Shown here one piece after another: positions 25,627 through 38,900 of a DNA stretch of 64,000 bases. Under the pieces are notes generated by a model that made no database searches, was not told the DNA's origin, and worked only from the letters and a program-made list of their open reading frames with translations. Positions within the stretch are counted from its first letter, which is position 1, and each line of letters begins with the position of its first letter. The stretch comes from Daucus carota subsp. sativus (taxonomy: Eukaryota; Streptophyta; Magnoliopsida; Apiales; Apiaceae), in NCBI RefSeq assembly GCF_001625215.2, contig NC_030385.2, forward strand, positions 28,421,598-28,485,597. The letters are read 5' to 3'. Both the position numbers and the translations under genes were made by a program.

Positions 25627-27856
25627 GTTCTCTTCTGAGGATAATAAATGAAACAAATTAATTATGGACCGAACGAAAAAAGGCTCATATATAGTTAATC
25701 CACACTTACCCTTTGGATGATAGTAGGCTGCAGATGATGAACAGGGGAAAATGAAGGTTAGGTTGAAAGGGGATCCTATGTATATGAATTCAGATCTAAA
25801 CAGCTGTACGAAGTGTACACAAAGCAGGAATATAATATTTTAGGATAATAGTAGTGTGTTCCTCTGTCTGTAGTTAGCAATCGGCGGGAGTACAATGTAT
25901 ATTTTTCAAGTTGTTGGGCGGGACATCGATCATTCATTGATTTAATTCAGAGATTTTCCTATTTTAATTTTTTAAAAAAAATAATCTGTCATATTATAAT
26001 TAAAAAAATAATAATTTCTCAGAATATTCTTGAGTAGATGGTCTTAGTCTAAATATGATTAGTTTATATTTCTAAGAATATTCTTGAGTAGATGGTCTTA
26101 CTTTAAATATGATGCTCTCATAATATAATTTAAAAATAAAAGCTTACAAAAAACATGCTTAGTTTGTTAAAAGTTTTAAATTAAGAAGAAACCTATTTTA
26201 TATCAAATAACTTCTCTATGTGTTATGTATGCAAATAATTCAGGAATTGTATAGATCAAACGGTATTGTTTATATAAGATACCAGTAAGGCACTGTATGG
26301 AATATTGTGTTCATTTTATTATAAAGAACTCGTAATATGTTCGACATAAGTGACTAATATGAGAATATAAGTCTAATTTAGATGAAATGACCTGTGTATG
26401 TGTTATGTATGAAGAAAATTAAATTATTGTCTACATGAAAGGGGATTGTTGTACATTTTTTTTATATTATTCGTAATTCCGTTAAAAAGACGTTTAATGT
26501 AAAATACGATCTTTAATGTCAGCAATAAGCCACTATACTAATCACTGTGTTAATATTATTATACGAAACTCATAATATGTCCTGCACCATTAATGCGTAA
26601 TGAAAAGATAATCCTGTATTATGTATTATGTATGCACATGATTAAATAATTGTGTACATGAAACGGGATTGTTGTGCATCTTTTATATATTGTTGGTAAT
26701 TGCGTTAAAAAGGCTTTTTCTGTAAAAGAGGGTCTTTAAAGTTAGGAGTAAGCCACTATATCAAATACCATGTTCATAATTTATGTATGAAACTCATAAT
26801 ATGTCCGTCACTATAAGCAACAGATACAAAAATAATGAATTTTAAACTGGGAAAATAGAATGTCTTGAACATTTAGAAATGCGTAATGAAAAGATAATCC
26901 TGCTTTATATCAAATAACTTTTCTATGTATTATGTGTCCACATGATTAAATAATTGTCTACATGAAACAGGATTGTTGTGCATGTCTTATATATTGTTGG
27001 TAATTGCGTTAAAAAGGCTTTTTCTGTAAAAGAGGGTCTTTAACGTTAGGAGTAAGCCACTATATCAAATACCGTGTTCATAATTTTTATATGAAACTCA
27101 TAATATGTCCGGCAATATAAGCAACAGATACGAAAATAATGAATTTTAAAGTGGGAAAATAGAATGTCCTGAACATTTAGAAATGCGTAATGAAAAGATA
27201 ATCCTGCTTTATATCAAAAAAGTTGTCTATGTATTATGTATGCACAGGATTAAATAATTGTCTACATGAAACGGGATTGTTGTGCATTTTTAATATATTG
27301 TTGGTAATTGCGTTAAAAAGGTTTTTTGGTAAAAGAGGGTCTTTAAGGTTAGGAGTAAGCCACTTTATCCAATACCGTGTTCATAAATTCTGTATGAAAC
27401 TCATAATATGTCCGGCAATATAAGCAACAAATACGAAAATAATGATTTTTTAACTGGGAAAATAGAATGTCCCAAAGAATTTGTTTTCCAAAATAAATAT
27501 AAATTATTTAATAATAGTTTTCTTTTCGCGAACATTTATTTGAGGACATTTAAGCCCAATAATTTTCAGTACGGTGTTCTGGTCTGGACATGGTCTTCTT
27601 ATATGTTCAAGTGTTGTCCAGACATATAATTATTATCATTTCTTCAGTTTGTAAGTAACTAAGTCTAAGACTAAGAGCAATCTAGTTTCACAGTGCAGAA
27701 TCTCGGAAGTGCAGAATCTCGGAAGTGTACAGCAATTTACTTACTGAACAGAGCTATGCGGTGAGTATTGGTTCAGATCTAGATATATCATGTGGTGTTT
27801 GGCACACTTGTTTATTCATGTATTTTTGTTTTTTGTATTTTCCTTTCTCCAGATCT
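25627..27856. other. Divergent RPA-1/B3-2 intergenic region (second copy)
   Basis: No gene. Same content as 10888-13115: 54-base repeat, ~300-base tandem array, 16-base direct repeat, and the B3-2 leader intron at 27761-27852. Differences from the first copy are a few single bases in A or T runs. Confidence 0.6.
26195..27475. repeat. Tandem array of about 290-305-base units (second copy)
   Basis: Same array as 11455-12735, shifted by about 14.74 kb, with three clear and one or two worn units. The two copies agree unit by unit, which again points to one real locus. Confidence 0.8.
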
Positions 27857-29339
27857 ATGGAATGTACCGGTCTTGTGGCGGATAAGTTCGCCGTTCTCCT
27901 AGCTTATGAAGAAACTTTGTCGAATAGTTTGGTAAAATATGTAAATCATTATGTTTTATTTTTGATGTCGTCTTCTTACATAGCTACTGTCTGAATTCTT
28001 AAATTTGTGTCTGAATATGTTTCAGAATATTCCTACAAAATTCTCGTCAAAGTACAGTAATCTGTTACATAAGGATATGGAACTAAAATTGCGTAATGGC
28101 TATACCTTACCTGTTGAGATTGATTTAGTGAATAGCCAGATGAGGGGCGTTAAATGTTTTTTCAAGCATTTAGAGTTGAGAGGTGGGGAATTAATTCTGT
28201 TTGAGTACTTTGGACGTTCGAAGTTCAACGTTTACATAATTGGTAGTAATGGGTCGGAGATTCAATACCCAGAAATAGCTGGAGGTTTACCTGCAATAGG
28301 TGATTATGTCCTTTTCTTAAAGATTTGGACTTCGTCCATCAAAACTTACAAACTTGTTATTTAACTGGTTTCTGTATCGTAGTTACAATTGGTGATGCTG
28401 GGTGGCGTTTTGTCATTGGTCGTTCTGAGGTAGACCCAATCATCGATGAAATTGTGAGTTATGGCTAGTTATGAGTAGTTATTCTTTTTGGGAGAATATA
28501 CATATATATATATATGCAACTATTCTTTTATGTAGGATCCTCCTGCTGCCTTCATTGCTCGTTGCGGTTTTGCTTTGCCAGAGCGTATCATATTTGTTCT
28601 CTGTAATGGAAAGAGATTTGTTGGAGCATATAATTCAGACACCGGACGGCTAAGTGGTTTCAGTTCTATGCTTCAGATAATAGGAAAAGATGATTTGAAT
28701 GCTGTGAAAAGTTTTTTATTTACCTATGACGGTACCAAATTTGTTTCAATATGTGCATTTGATTGTGAAAATGCTGAGATTGTCTTCCCTGGGACACCAG
28801 TTTGTATGGGTAAAGAAAGTCATAAATTTGATAGTGCATATTTCGTAATAAACTGAATTATATGGTAATTTGACATCCTTTCTGCTAAATATCTTACTTC
28901 TACAGATGCAGATGGATCCTATCCTATCATTGGCAAATGGTTTAGAATCACTGTCGAAAGTAAACATATGTTTGATGACTCCTTCATGGTTGTAAGTGCA
29001 CTGAGGCATTAACTTGTAGTTTGTGACATTACCTTTATCTCAGATTCTATGCTGAATTAGTTTGTTTCTTCCTGGCTTTAGGAAATCTCGAATGAGTTCT
29101 CAGACTTGTGTCTGCAGTGGGAAGCCTTCCAATGTATTAATGTTTATTCAGGAAATGGCTGTTGGAGGCTTCTAATCCGCAAAAGGGAAAACCACTATTG
29201 CTATACTATTGAAGATGGGTGGCAAAGACTCCGTGATGATTTGAGATTAAATGTTGGGAATGTTTGTATTTTCCGATGCCCACGCCAATGTTATGACCAA
29301 TTCCAGATTCTTGTGGCAAGGGCTAATGATGAAGAGTAA
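27857..29339 (+). CDS. B3-2, three-domain B3-like DNA-binding protein (second copy, intact)
   Basis: Six exons: 27857-27931, 28026-28299, 28383-28453, 28536-28809, 28906-28991 and 29082-29339, giving 345 residues. Exons 1, 3, 5 and 6 have exactly the lengths of B3-1 (75, 71, 86, 258) and all phases agree, so the genes are paralogues. Unit 1 runs IPTKFSSKYSNLL to FEYFGRSKFNVYIIG, a recognisable B3 end. Unit 2 runs ARCGFALPERIIFVL to VFPGTPVCMG. Unit 3 runs CINVYSGNGCWRLLIR to LRDDLRLNVGNVCIF. Similarity to the other protein is moderate, so the duplication is old compared with the present insertion. A leader intron (27761-27852) ends 4 bases before the ATG, as in B3-1. It converges on RepHel. 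DNA binding is expected from the family; the role in the Helitron is unknown. Confidence 0.78.
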
Positions 29340-29971
29340 AATGTGATTCTGGTTGTTTTCAGCATTTGACAATGTGGGGGACAAATTTATTCTGACATGT
29401 ATTTTTAACCAAGAACTATGACTCTTTGCGTTGTTCTGTACCTGATCTTAAGAACTGTGTTAAGTGTGGTTTTCACTACTGTTGAGTATGCAGGAGCATT
29501 GATTGCGTACTTTAAGTTTGATATTCCTGACTTGTTTTTGTTATTAGTTTTATTGTTTCCTTTTTCTTTTGAAATAACTTTTATATGTGATATTAGTTGC
29601 AGTTGGTTTTATTAGGATGATAGTTTTTCTAAGACTCATCATGGATATTCGGATGGATATTTGGCACTACTTACTAATGTTTAAATTATCTATTATACTC
29701 CATATTTTTCGATGAACATAAATGAATTATATTTGACTTTAAATCAAGAACAGTGAAGCTCTCTCATTGTAAGTGAATGTCAAAAAATTTCACAGTGAAG
29801 ACATAATATATATTAGCTTCCAACAATAGACTCTGTGAGAATGTCAAGTTGGTGCACCAATTCAGAATTGATCTTGCTGAGCATAACAAACTGAAAAGAC
29901 ATCCTGAACATAAAACAAAGTGCTCAGGTTGCGTCACATACTGATCAAACAAAAAAAGAATGCAACACAAA
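29340..29971. other. Convergent spacer between B3-2 and RepHel (second copy)
   Basis: AT-rich spacer with the two 3' ends; nothing else seen. Confidence 0.5.
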
Positions 29972-32900
29972 CTAAGCCCTGGGCAGTCGTTCAAAAACTT
30001 CATGGTAGACAACATTCTGGGTGATATTCGTTGTTCCGCCTTTGGGTGACTCAATGTATATGCGCAAGCCGTCAGGGGAAGTTACACGACTTACTGCGAC
30101 GTATAACTGTCCATGAGTGAAGACAGGTTTAGGGAGGAACAAACCAACTGTTTCAAGGGATTGACCTTGCGATTTATTTATTGTCATGGCATAGCATATC
30201 TGTAAAGGCATCTGTTTCCTTAGAAGCTTGAAAGGAAGTGTGGAATCAGTGGGGAACAGTTCCATTCGTGGAATGAAATGCCTTGTACCAACATAACTAC
30301 CAGAAATCACCTCGCATTGGACACAATGTGGAAGCAGCTTAGTGACCATCATCCTTGTACCATTGCATAAACCTAAAGTTTGATTTAGGTTACGCATTAA
30401 CATGACAACTACACCTTCTTTAAGTTTAAGTTCATGGCTGGGCAATCCGGGAACATTCAGGGAGTTTAAATACTCTGGGGGGAAGCTATGTTGTAGCTCA
30501 GACTTTGTTCCAGGGAAGTCTTCTCCATGATCCACACTAAAATAGGATACGCTATCTCCAGGTATTTGATCAACAATCACAGAATTTACATGACTTACAG
30601 TGCAATTCATTGGAGTGAGTATTGCCCTTTCGCTGAGGTATTTCGGGTCCTTGTACCGAGTTCCCAGATCTGGAAACGTGGTCCTGATCATCTCGTCTAT
30701 ACAACTGTCTTCAGTGATCTTACAGAACTCAGGTGGAATGACAATATCATCTTCACATTCGGCTTCAGGAGCTCGCTCTATTTTCCCATCACCAACTTTC
30801 AAAACCCATTCACTAAACTCTTTCATACGCTTTGCCTCATCTGGACTTGTACCTTTATGTATGCGCATATTTTTGGTGAGACTGTGTAAGTGGACATTAG
30901 TCCACAACTTTGATCGTATTATACATGCTGCCAACACCTCAGCCTGCGAAGCTTTGGGAATCACTGGTAGTATCTGTCTAAAATCCCCACCCAAAACAAC
31001 AGTAATTCCTCCAAAAGGCATTTGAAAACGTTTGGCATCCACTGATTTCATTAAATCACGTAAAGAACGATCAAGACACTCGAAGGCATAACGATGTTGC
31101 ATTGGTGCTTCATCCCATATTATGAGGCTTGTTTGTTGGATAAGCTTGGCTATATCAGACTGCTGTGATATGTTACACATTGAATACTCATCCAACACAA
31201 TAGGAATTTTAAACCTTGAGTGAGCCGTTCTACCTCCAGGCATGAGAGTGGCTGCAATGCCTGAACTTGCAACTGGCAGAACTATCTTACTCTCAGAACG
31301 GACTTTAGAAATTAGTGTCTTCCAGAGAAAAGTCTTGCCACAACCTCCACTGCCGTGAACAAAAAACAGACGGCCTTCGTCATTTTCAACGGACTTCATG
31401 ATGGTGTTGTAGATGTCCAGTTGTTCATCAGTACAGCTTGAAATTAGAGATTTATGTAGCTCCGCCATTTCTTGGGTGTCATAGCTGGTTTCCTCGATGA
31501 TCAGATTATTATCAGCAAAGTCAAGATACATTGCAGGAGGCTGTGGCAGTTGCTTAAAATCTTTGATGGATTTCCCAATTGATTTCAGCAATGCGTGGAT
31601 TTCTGCAGAAAGTTTAAAGAAATTAATAACAGTACATATGTGGATTCAAGTATTGTTATTACTAAATTAGATGAAAAGAATATGATTACCTGCAAGTGCA
31701 TAGTACTCTAATTGCTTATCATTCAAAATTAAATGAGGATTCTGAGAAATTTTCCTGCGCATCATCAGAATGTCATCAGTCATATTATTACTGTGATCAT
31801 TCCACAGCTTATTAACATCACTGACTCTGCAATTTACAATTATGTGGACGAAGAGCTGACGAATCTGTGGTGCAAAACCACAACTTGCAGACTGGCTCAA
31901 GACTTGATGCCATTCATTATCATCATCGAGAAGGCCATACTCCTTGCATGCATCTTGAAAGGTGGGGAAGACTCTACCATTCACTGTCCTCAAATGTATA
32001 AATGACAATGGTCCACGCACCTTCGTAAGCAACAGACGTAAGTACCAAAGCTCACCAGTTGAATGATGAGTATAAAATAGTCTGCCAATTTGTGTGCCTC
32101 TTTTACGCATGTTCCAAACTGTTTCGGCCTCATTCCAAACATAATGCTTTGGGATTTCATCAAATGTGTATTTCCTAGCTTCAACATCAGTCTGATTCAG
32201 TTGGAAAAATGCTTCTAATTGGCTACGCTTGTGCTTCTCTCTTCTGACTACTTTGGGCAGAGGTTCACTTTCTTTGAATGTACAGTTGCGTTCCCCAGGC
32301 AGGTGAAAAGACAATCGTTGCACGGATGTGGTTCGGTAATGAATGTTGAATCCAAATATACGATAAGCTGCTTCACAGGCACATATATACCTCCCATCAA
32401 AATACTGCTTTATCTCATCAACAGGCTTATCAATATCCACATCTGTTCTCTCTTTGTTTCGTCCTCGAATTTCAACCGTTGCTCGATCATGACCCTTTAA
32501 ACAGTACTTAAAAAGGTATTTGATACTTCTTGCATGACAGCAGATTTCAACATTGATATGGCATTGAAATTTTACCAATAAATCTCTGTTATAAGGAACA
32601 ACCCATTTATTGTCCAATTGATGTTTCCCTTTTGTAACAGTGACATTAGTTTTCCGTCTACGGTAAATGGGGAATCCAGATTCATCAAATGTGGTGCTTG
32701 CACAGTACCTATTTGATAAGTTATTATGTAATATTAAACCACAGTGTTGGTTTTAATGGGTGTGGAGTCATATTAGTGAAAATAAAGCATGGATTAGAAT
32801 ACTTACTTCTTAGGAAAGTGCCGTATACACTTGCCATCTTTCATGCAGGGAGATTTTGGATTATCCGGACCACATGGACCATGGATCATGAAAGCTTTCA

Positions 32901-35900
32901 CAGCTTCGTATCCAGAAGGATCAACATCTGGATCGGGAATCTCGGCAGAAACATATTGGTCAATGTTCTTCTGTAGATGGTGTTTCGCATCAGCTGCTAA
33001 CCATATAAGCATGTGGACATGAGGGAGTCCACGCTTTTGGAATTCAACAACGTACATGACTGTTACAGAAAAAAATAAAGAAAGATAAATAACCTACAAC
33101 ATAGACCACACATCACAGGAAATTAAGAAAATAGAGGAACGTCTGAATTCTATATTAATTTAGATTTCATACCTCCAAGACATTCTCCAAAAAAGGACTT
33201 GTTCTTTATTTCATCAATCAATTGTTCAAGCTTTAATTTAAAAACTCTAGCAATGATGTCCGGTGAATTCTGCGGAAGACAATGTGGTAGTAGTTTCATC
33301 ATCTGAATGATTTCATCCCAAAGTGGATTTGTGGTCATGGTAAGAAAAATATCTGGATGTCCAATATAGCGGCATACTGCTAGAGCGTCCTGAAAATTCT
33401 GCTGCATATATCTCCGAGAACCAATAAAACCAGCAGGGAGTATGATACCTTTCCCAACTTTGGATGCATCATCATTGCCATTTTTTAGAGAATCACATAT
33501 TTGTGAATAGAGCTCATTACGCAAGGTGGTCTGGTGAGTACGTAGGTACCAAAGACGTGCTTGCTCAATTGTTGAAAATGCATCCACAACATATTGTTGA
33601 TATAAACGTCCACCAAGGCGGGGAGTCATACCTACAAACATGTATATAAATTATCAAAAACACCTGGACTGTGAATCATCAGATTATTGCAGACTGGTCC
33701 AAATAATAAAAAATATAAGCTGGATTTACAGGAAATACCTTCATTATGTCGAACTTGAAACTTATATGAGTAGTATTCTTTCTGAGAAACTAAAGCTCTG
33801 TTCCTCTTTTTTTTCCCGTCTTCACTACCGTAACTCAGGTGTATGTGGAAACCATCATCACCATGAGGAAACAACAGAGGATACTGAAGAGCCATTAGTT
33901 TAGGATGGATATCAGTTATCCTTTCCAAACCTTCTTTTTTGGAGTGAAGCACTATGTCCCGATATTGACAATTGTCATCAAGGTCACCAGCCATAATACC
34001 AGCAACATCATCTGCATTTGAAACATGATTCTCTCGACCATTCTCGGCCCTAGATATTTTCAGTGTGATTTCTAGTTCGGCTACTCTATCTTGCTCAAAA
34101 CGATCACGGTGACTTCTAAATTCTTGTACCAACTCATTTGTATCATCCAACATTTTCATCAGACCTTCAACAATTTCAGCATGTACAGCACTACCATCTT
34201 TCACATTAACCCATTTCATCCTATTTTGTACTTCATTCTGGGTATCATAAATGTAAAGCTGGCAGAATTTGGGGTCTTCCCCTGTATCAGGGATAAGAGA
34301 ACCAAATAGATGATGGTTTACCCCGTTTAACCTATAAATATATGGTGCTCCACCACAGTTGATAGAATGGTCAACTCTTCCACCGGTAGATGTGAAAGCA
34401 AAGAGGCTATTGTATACACGAATGGAATCCTTAAATCTAGGTCCCTTTACTTTGTCATTAAAAAGCTGCCACAGATATGATGGAGTCGGTTTCTCCTTAG
34501 GCAGCTTAATGTGACCATCAGCACAGCACAGACTTCATGATGGTGTTGTAGATGTCCAGTTGTTCATCAGTACAGCTTGAAATTAGAGATTTATGTAGCT
34601 CCGCCATTTCTTGGGTGTCATAGCTGGTTTCCTCGATGATCAGATTATTATCAGCAAAGTCAAGATACATTGCAGGAGGCTGTGGCAGTTGCTTAAAATC
34701 TTTGATGGATTTCCCAATTGATTTCAGCAATGCGTGGATTTCTGCAGAAAGTTTAAAGAAATTAATAACAGTACATATGTGGATTCAAGTATTGTTATTA
34801 CTAAATTAGATGAAAAGAATATGATTACCTGCAAGTGCATAGTACTCTAATTGCTTATCATTCAAAATTAAATGAGGATTCTGAGAAATTTTCCTGCGCA
34901 TCATCAGAATGTCATCAGTCATATTATTACTGTGATCATTCCACAGCTTATTAACATCACTGACTCTGCAATTTACAATTATGTGGACGAAGAGCTGACG
35001 AATCTGTGGTGCAAAACCACAACTTGCAGACTGGCTCAAGACTTGATGCCATTCATTATCATCATCGAGAAGGCCATACTCCTTGCATGCATCTTGAAAG
35101 GTGGGGAAGACTCTACCATTCACTGTCCTCAAATGTATAAATGACAATGGTCCACGCACCTTCGTAAGCAACAGACGTAAGTACCAAAGCTCACCAGTTG
35201 AATGATGAGTATAAAATAGTCTGCCAATTTGTGTGCCTCTTTTACGCATGTTCCAAACTGTTTCGGCCTCATTCCAAACATAATGCTTTGGGATTTCATC
35301 AAATGTGTATTTCCTAGCTTCAACATCAGTCTGATTCAGTTGGAAAAATGCTTCTAATTGGCTACGCTTGTGCTTCTCTCTTCTGACTACTTTGGGCAGA
35401 GGTTCACTTTCTTTGAATGTACAGTTGCGTTCCCCAGGCAGGTGAAAAGACAATCGTTGCACGGATGTGGTTCGGTAATGAATGTTGAATCCAAATATAC
35501 GATAAGCTGCTTCACAGGCACATATATACCTCCCATCAAAATACTGCTTTATCTCATCAACAGGCTTATCAATATCCACATCTGTTCTCTCTTTGTTTCG
35601 TCCTCGAATTTCAACCGTTGCTCGATCATGACCCTTTAAACAGTACTTAAAAAGGTATTTGATACTTCTTGCATGACAGCAGATTTCAACATTGATATGG
35701 CATTGAAATTTTACCAATAAATCTCTGTTATAAGGAACAACCCATTTATTGTCCAATTGATGTTTCCCTTTTGTAACAGTGACATTAGTTTTCCGTCTAC
35801 GGTAAATGGGGAATCCAGATTCATCAAATGTGGTGCTTGCACAGTACCTATTTGATAAGTTATTATGTAATATTAAACCACAGTGTTGGTTTTAATGGGT

Positions 35901-38900
35901 GTGGAGTCATATTAGTGAAAATAAAGCATGGATTAGAATACTTACTTCTTAGGAAAGTGCCGTATACACTTGCCATCTTTCATGCAGGGAGATTTTGGAT
36001 TATCCGGACCACATGGACCATGGATCATGAAAGCTTTCACAGCTTCGTATCCAGAAGGATCAACATCTGGATCGGGAATCTCGGCAGAAACATATTGGTC
36101 AATGTTCTTCTGTAGATGGTGTTTCGCATCAGCTGCTAACCATATAAGCATGTGGACATGAGGGAGTCCACGCTTTTGGAATTCAACAACGTACATGACT
36201 GTTACAGAAAAAAATAAAGAAAGATAAATAACCTACAACATAGACCACACATCACAGGAAATTAAGAAAATAGAGGAACGTCTGAATTCTATATTAATTT
36301 AGATTTCATACCTCCAAGACATTCTCCAAAAAAGGACTTGTTCTTTATTTCATCAATCAATTGTTCAAGCTTTAATTTAAAAACTCTAGCAATGATGTCC
36401 GGTGAATTCTGCGGAAGACAATGTGGTAGTAGTTTCATCATCTGAATGATTTCATCCCAAAGTGGATTTGTGGTCATGGTAAGAAAAATATCTGGATGTC
36501 CAATATAGCGGCATACTGCTAGAGCGTCCTGAAAATTCTGCTGCATATATCTCCGAGAACCAATAAAACCAGCAGGGAGTATGATACCTTTCCCAACTTT
36601 GGATGCATCATCATTGCCATTTTTTAGAGAATCACATATTTGTGAATAGAGCTCATTACGCAAGGTGGTCTGGTGAGTACGTAGGTACCAAAGACGTGCT
36701 TGCTCAATTGTTGAAAATGCATCCACAACATATTGTTGATATAAACGTCCACCAAGGCGGGGAGTCATACCTACAAACATGTATATAAATTATCAAAAAC
36801 ACCTGGACTGTGAATCATCAGATTATTGCAGACTGGTCCAAATAATAAAAAATATAAGCTGGATTTACAGGAAATACCTTCATTATGTCGAACTTGAAAC
36901 TTATATGAGTAGTATTCTTTCTGAGAAACTAAAGCTCTGTTCCTCTTTTTTTTCCCGTCTTCACTACCGTAACTCAGGTGTATGTGGAAACCATCATCAC
37001 CATGAGGAAACAACAGAGGATACTGAAGAGCCATTAGTTTAGGATGGATATCAGTTATCCTTTCCAAACCTTCTTTTTTGGAGTGAAGCACTATGTCCCG
37101 ATATTGACAATTGTCATCAAGGTCACCAGCCATAATACCAGCAACATCATCTGCATTTGAAACATGATTCTCTCGACCATTCTCGGCCCTAGATATTTTC
37201 AGTGTGATTTCTAGTTCGGCTACTCTATCTTGCTCAAAACGATCACGGTGACTTCTAAATTCTTGTACCAACTCATTTGTATCATCCAACATTTTCATCA
37301 GACCTTCAACAATTTCAGCATGTACAGCACTACCATCTTTCACATTAACCCATTTCATCCTATTTTGTACTTCATTCTGGGTATCATAAATGTAAAGCTG
37401 GCAGAATTTGGGGTCTTCCCCTGTATCAGGGATAAGAGAACCAAATAGATGATGGTTTACCCCGTTTAACCTATAAATATATGGTGCTCCACCACAGTTG
37501 ATAGAATGGTCAACTCTTCCACCGGTAGATGTGAAAGCAAAGAGGCTATTGTATACACGAATGGAATCCTTAAATCTAGGTCCCTTTACTTTGTCATTAA
37601 AAAGCTGCCACAGATATGATGGAGTCGGTTTCTCCTTAGGCAGCTTAATGTGACCATCAGCACAGCACAAATTAAACAGGGGTATCCCTTTTTTGTTGTG
37701 TTTGTTTGTACGCTCCTCCTTCCACATCCAAGCTTGGCATTTCGTGCACTTGACATTGGGAGGTCCCAAACTGTCATACTCAGCAGGAACTGCAAAATTG
37801 ATGGTTGTGTCATGAACAGCTTAAATTAATCAGTAAGTGCAAAAAAGGGAATGAAAAATTTTACTTTTTCGAGACTCAGCTTCTCTCAAATTCTGAAATG
37901 AAAAGCAATCTTCTGTCTCTGGGGTCTCTGCATGGTTCATTGATGACAAATTAATCACAGAGGGTGACTTTTTTATTGGCAACATACATCCTAAAACATG
38001 TCACTTACCATCATGCTCATATATATCAGATTCATCGTGGTCATCGAGTACATTCGTAACACGACAGAACTCTAAAAAATCAAACAAACACTACATTAAA
38101 CAAATTACTCTCATATATTTAGAATATTTTAACCTCCGTTAAAGTATACAAACCTGCTTCTTCTATGCTGTTTAGATTTTCATCCGTGGAATCTTTCATC
38201 TCAAAATCCAAAGCAACAGGGGAGGGAACCTCTAAGATATCTTTCAGATTTTTCTTACCATTGTTGGATTCTCTGCAACTTGAATTAACTAATTCAAAAC
38301 ATGGAAACAATTATTTATTGAAAAATAGAAGAAAAAAAATTGAAAAACTTATGTCCAAAGCTTCATCAGATTAAAAATATGAATAACATACATATATCGC
38401 ACAATGTGGAAACAGGAGTCTCATCTGTGCAAACAGATTTACTGTTAGGCCTACTATGACTTGTAGGATCTTGTTCTTTGAACAGGCCTGGAAAGAGAAT
38501 AAAAATAATTGACATATGTTACCCACTGAACAATCCTAGAAAGAAAATACTCTCATAAATCAGTTATGCAAAATTGCAAACCTTTGTTATCCTTTTCGGC
38601 ATTGGCGTAAATATGACGATATGCAGACTTTCTCTTCTTTTTCGTAAGGTCATATGCAGATTCAAATATTCCCGGGGTTTTGCTGTTAATGATATTCTCT
38701 GAAAAACAACAAAGAATGTAATTAGTAATTAGTATACAAAAACAACTTACAAACTGCAGCAAAACGGCTACCACTCATCGGAGACAGTGGTGAATGCAGT
38801 GTGGATGAATCATCCATGACTTTCTTGAAGGGGGGGGACTGCCACATGTTTAAATGCGAGGATCCTACGTTCTCTTTGTTTGAATGTGCTGTATAAGAAA

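Larger units (their letters stand above)
18675..33320. repeat. Second copy of the 14.6-kb duplicated block
   Basis: Matches 3935-18571. Its first kilobase has small indels relative to the first copy; for example B3-1 exons 3 and 4 lose their frame here. Its right part is clean and continues into the RepHel 5' half, which the first copy lacks. Errors at opposite ends of the two copies are what two overlapping contig tips would show. Confidence 0.85.

Noticed and set aside
3225-33320. Two complete Helitrons in tandem
   Set aside because: Only one 5' end and one 3' end are present. The duplicated block starts and stops inside genes at the N run, not at Helitron termini.
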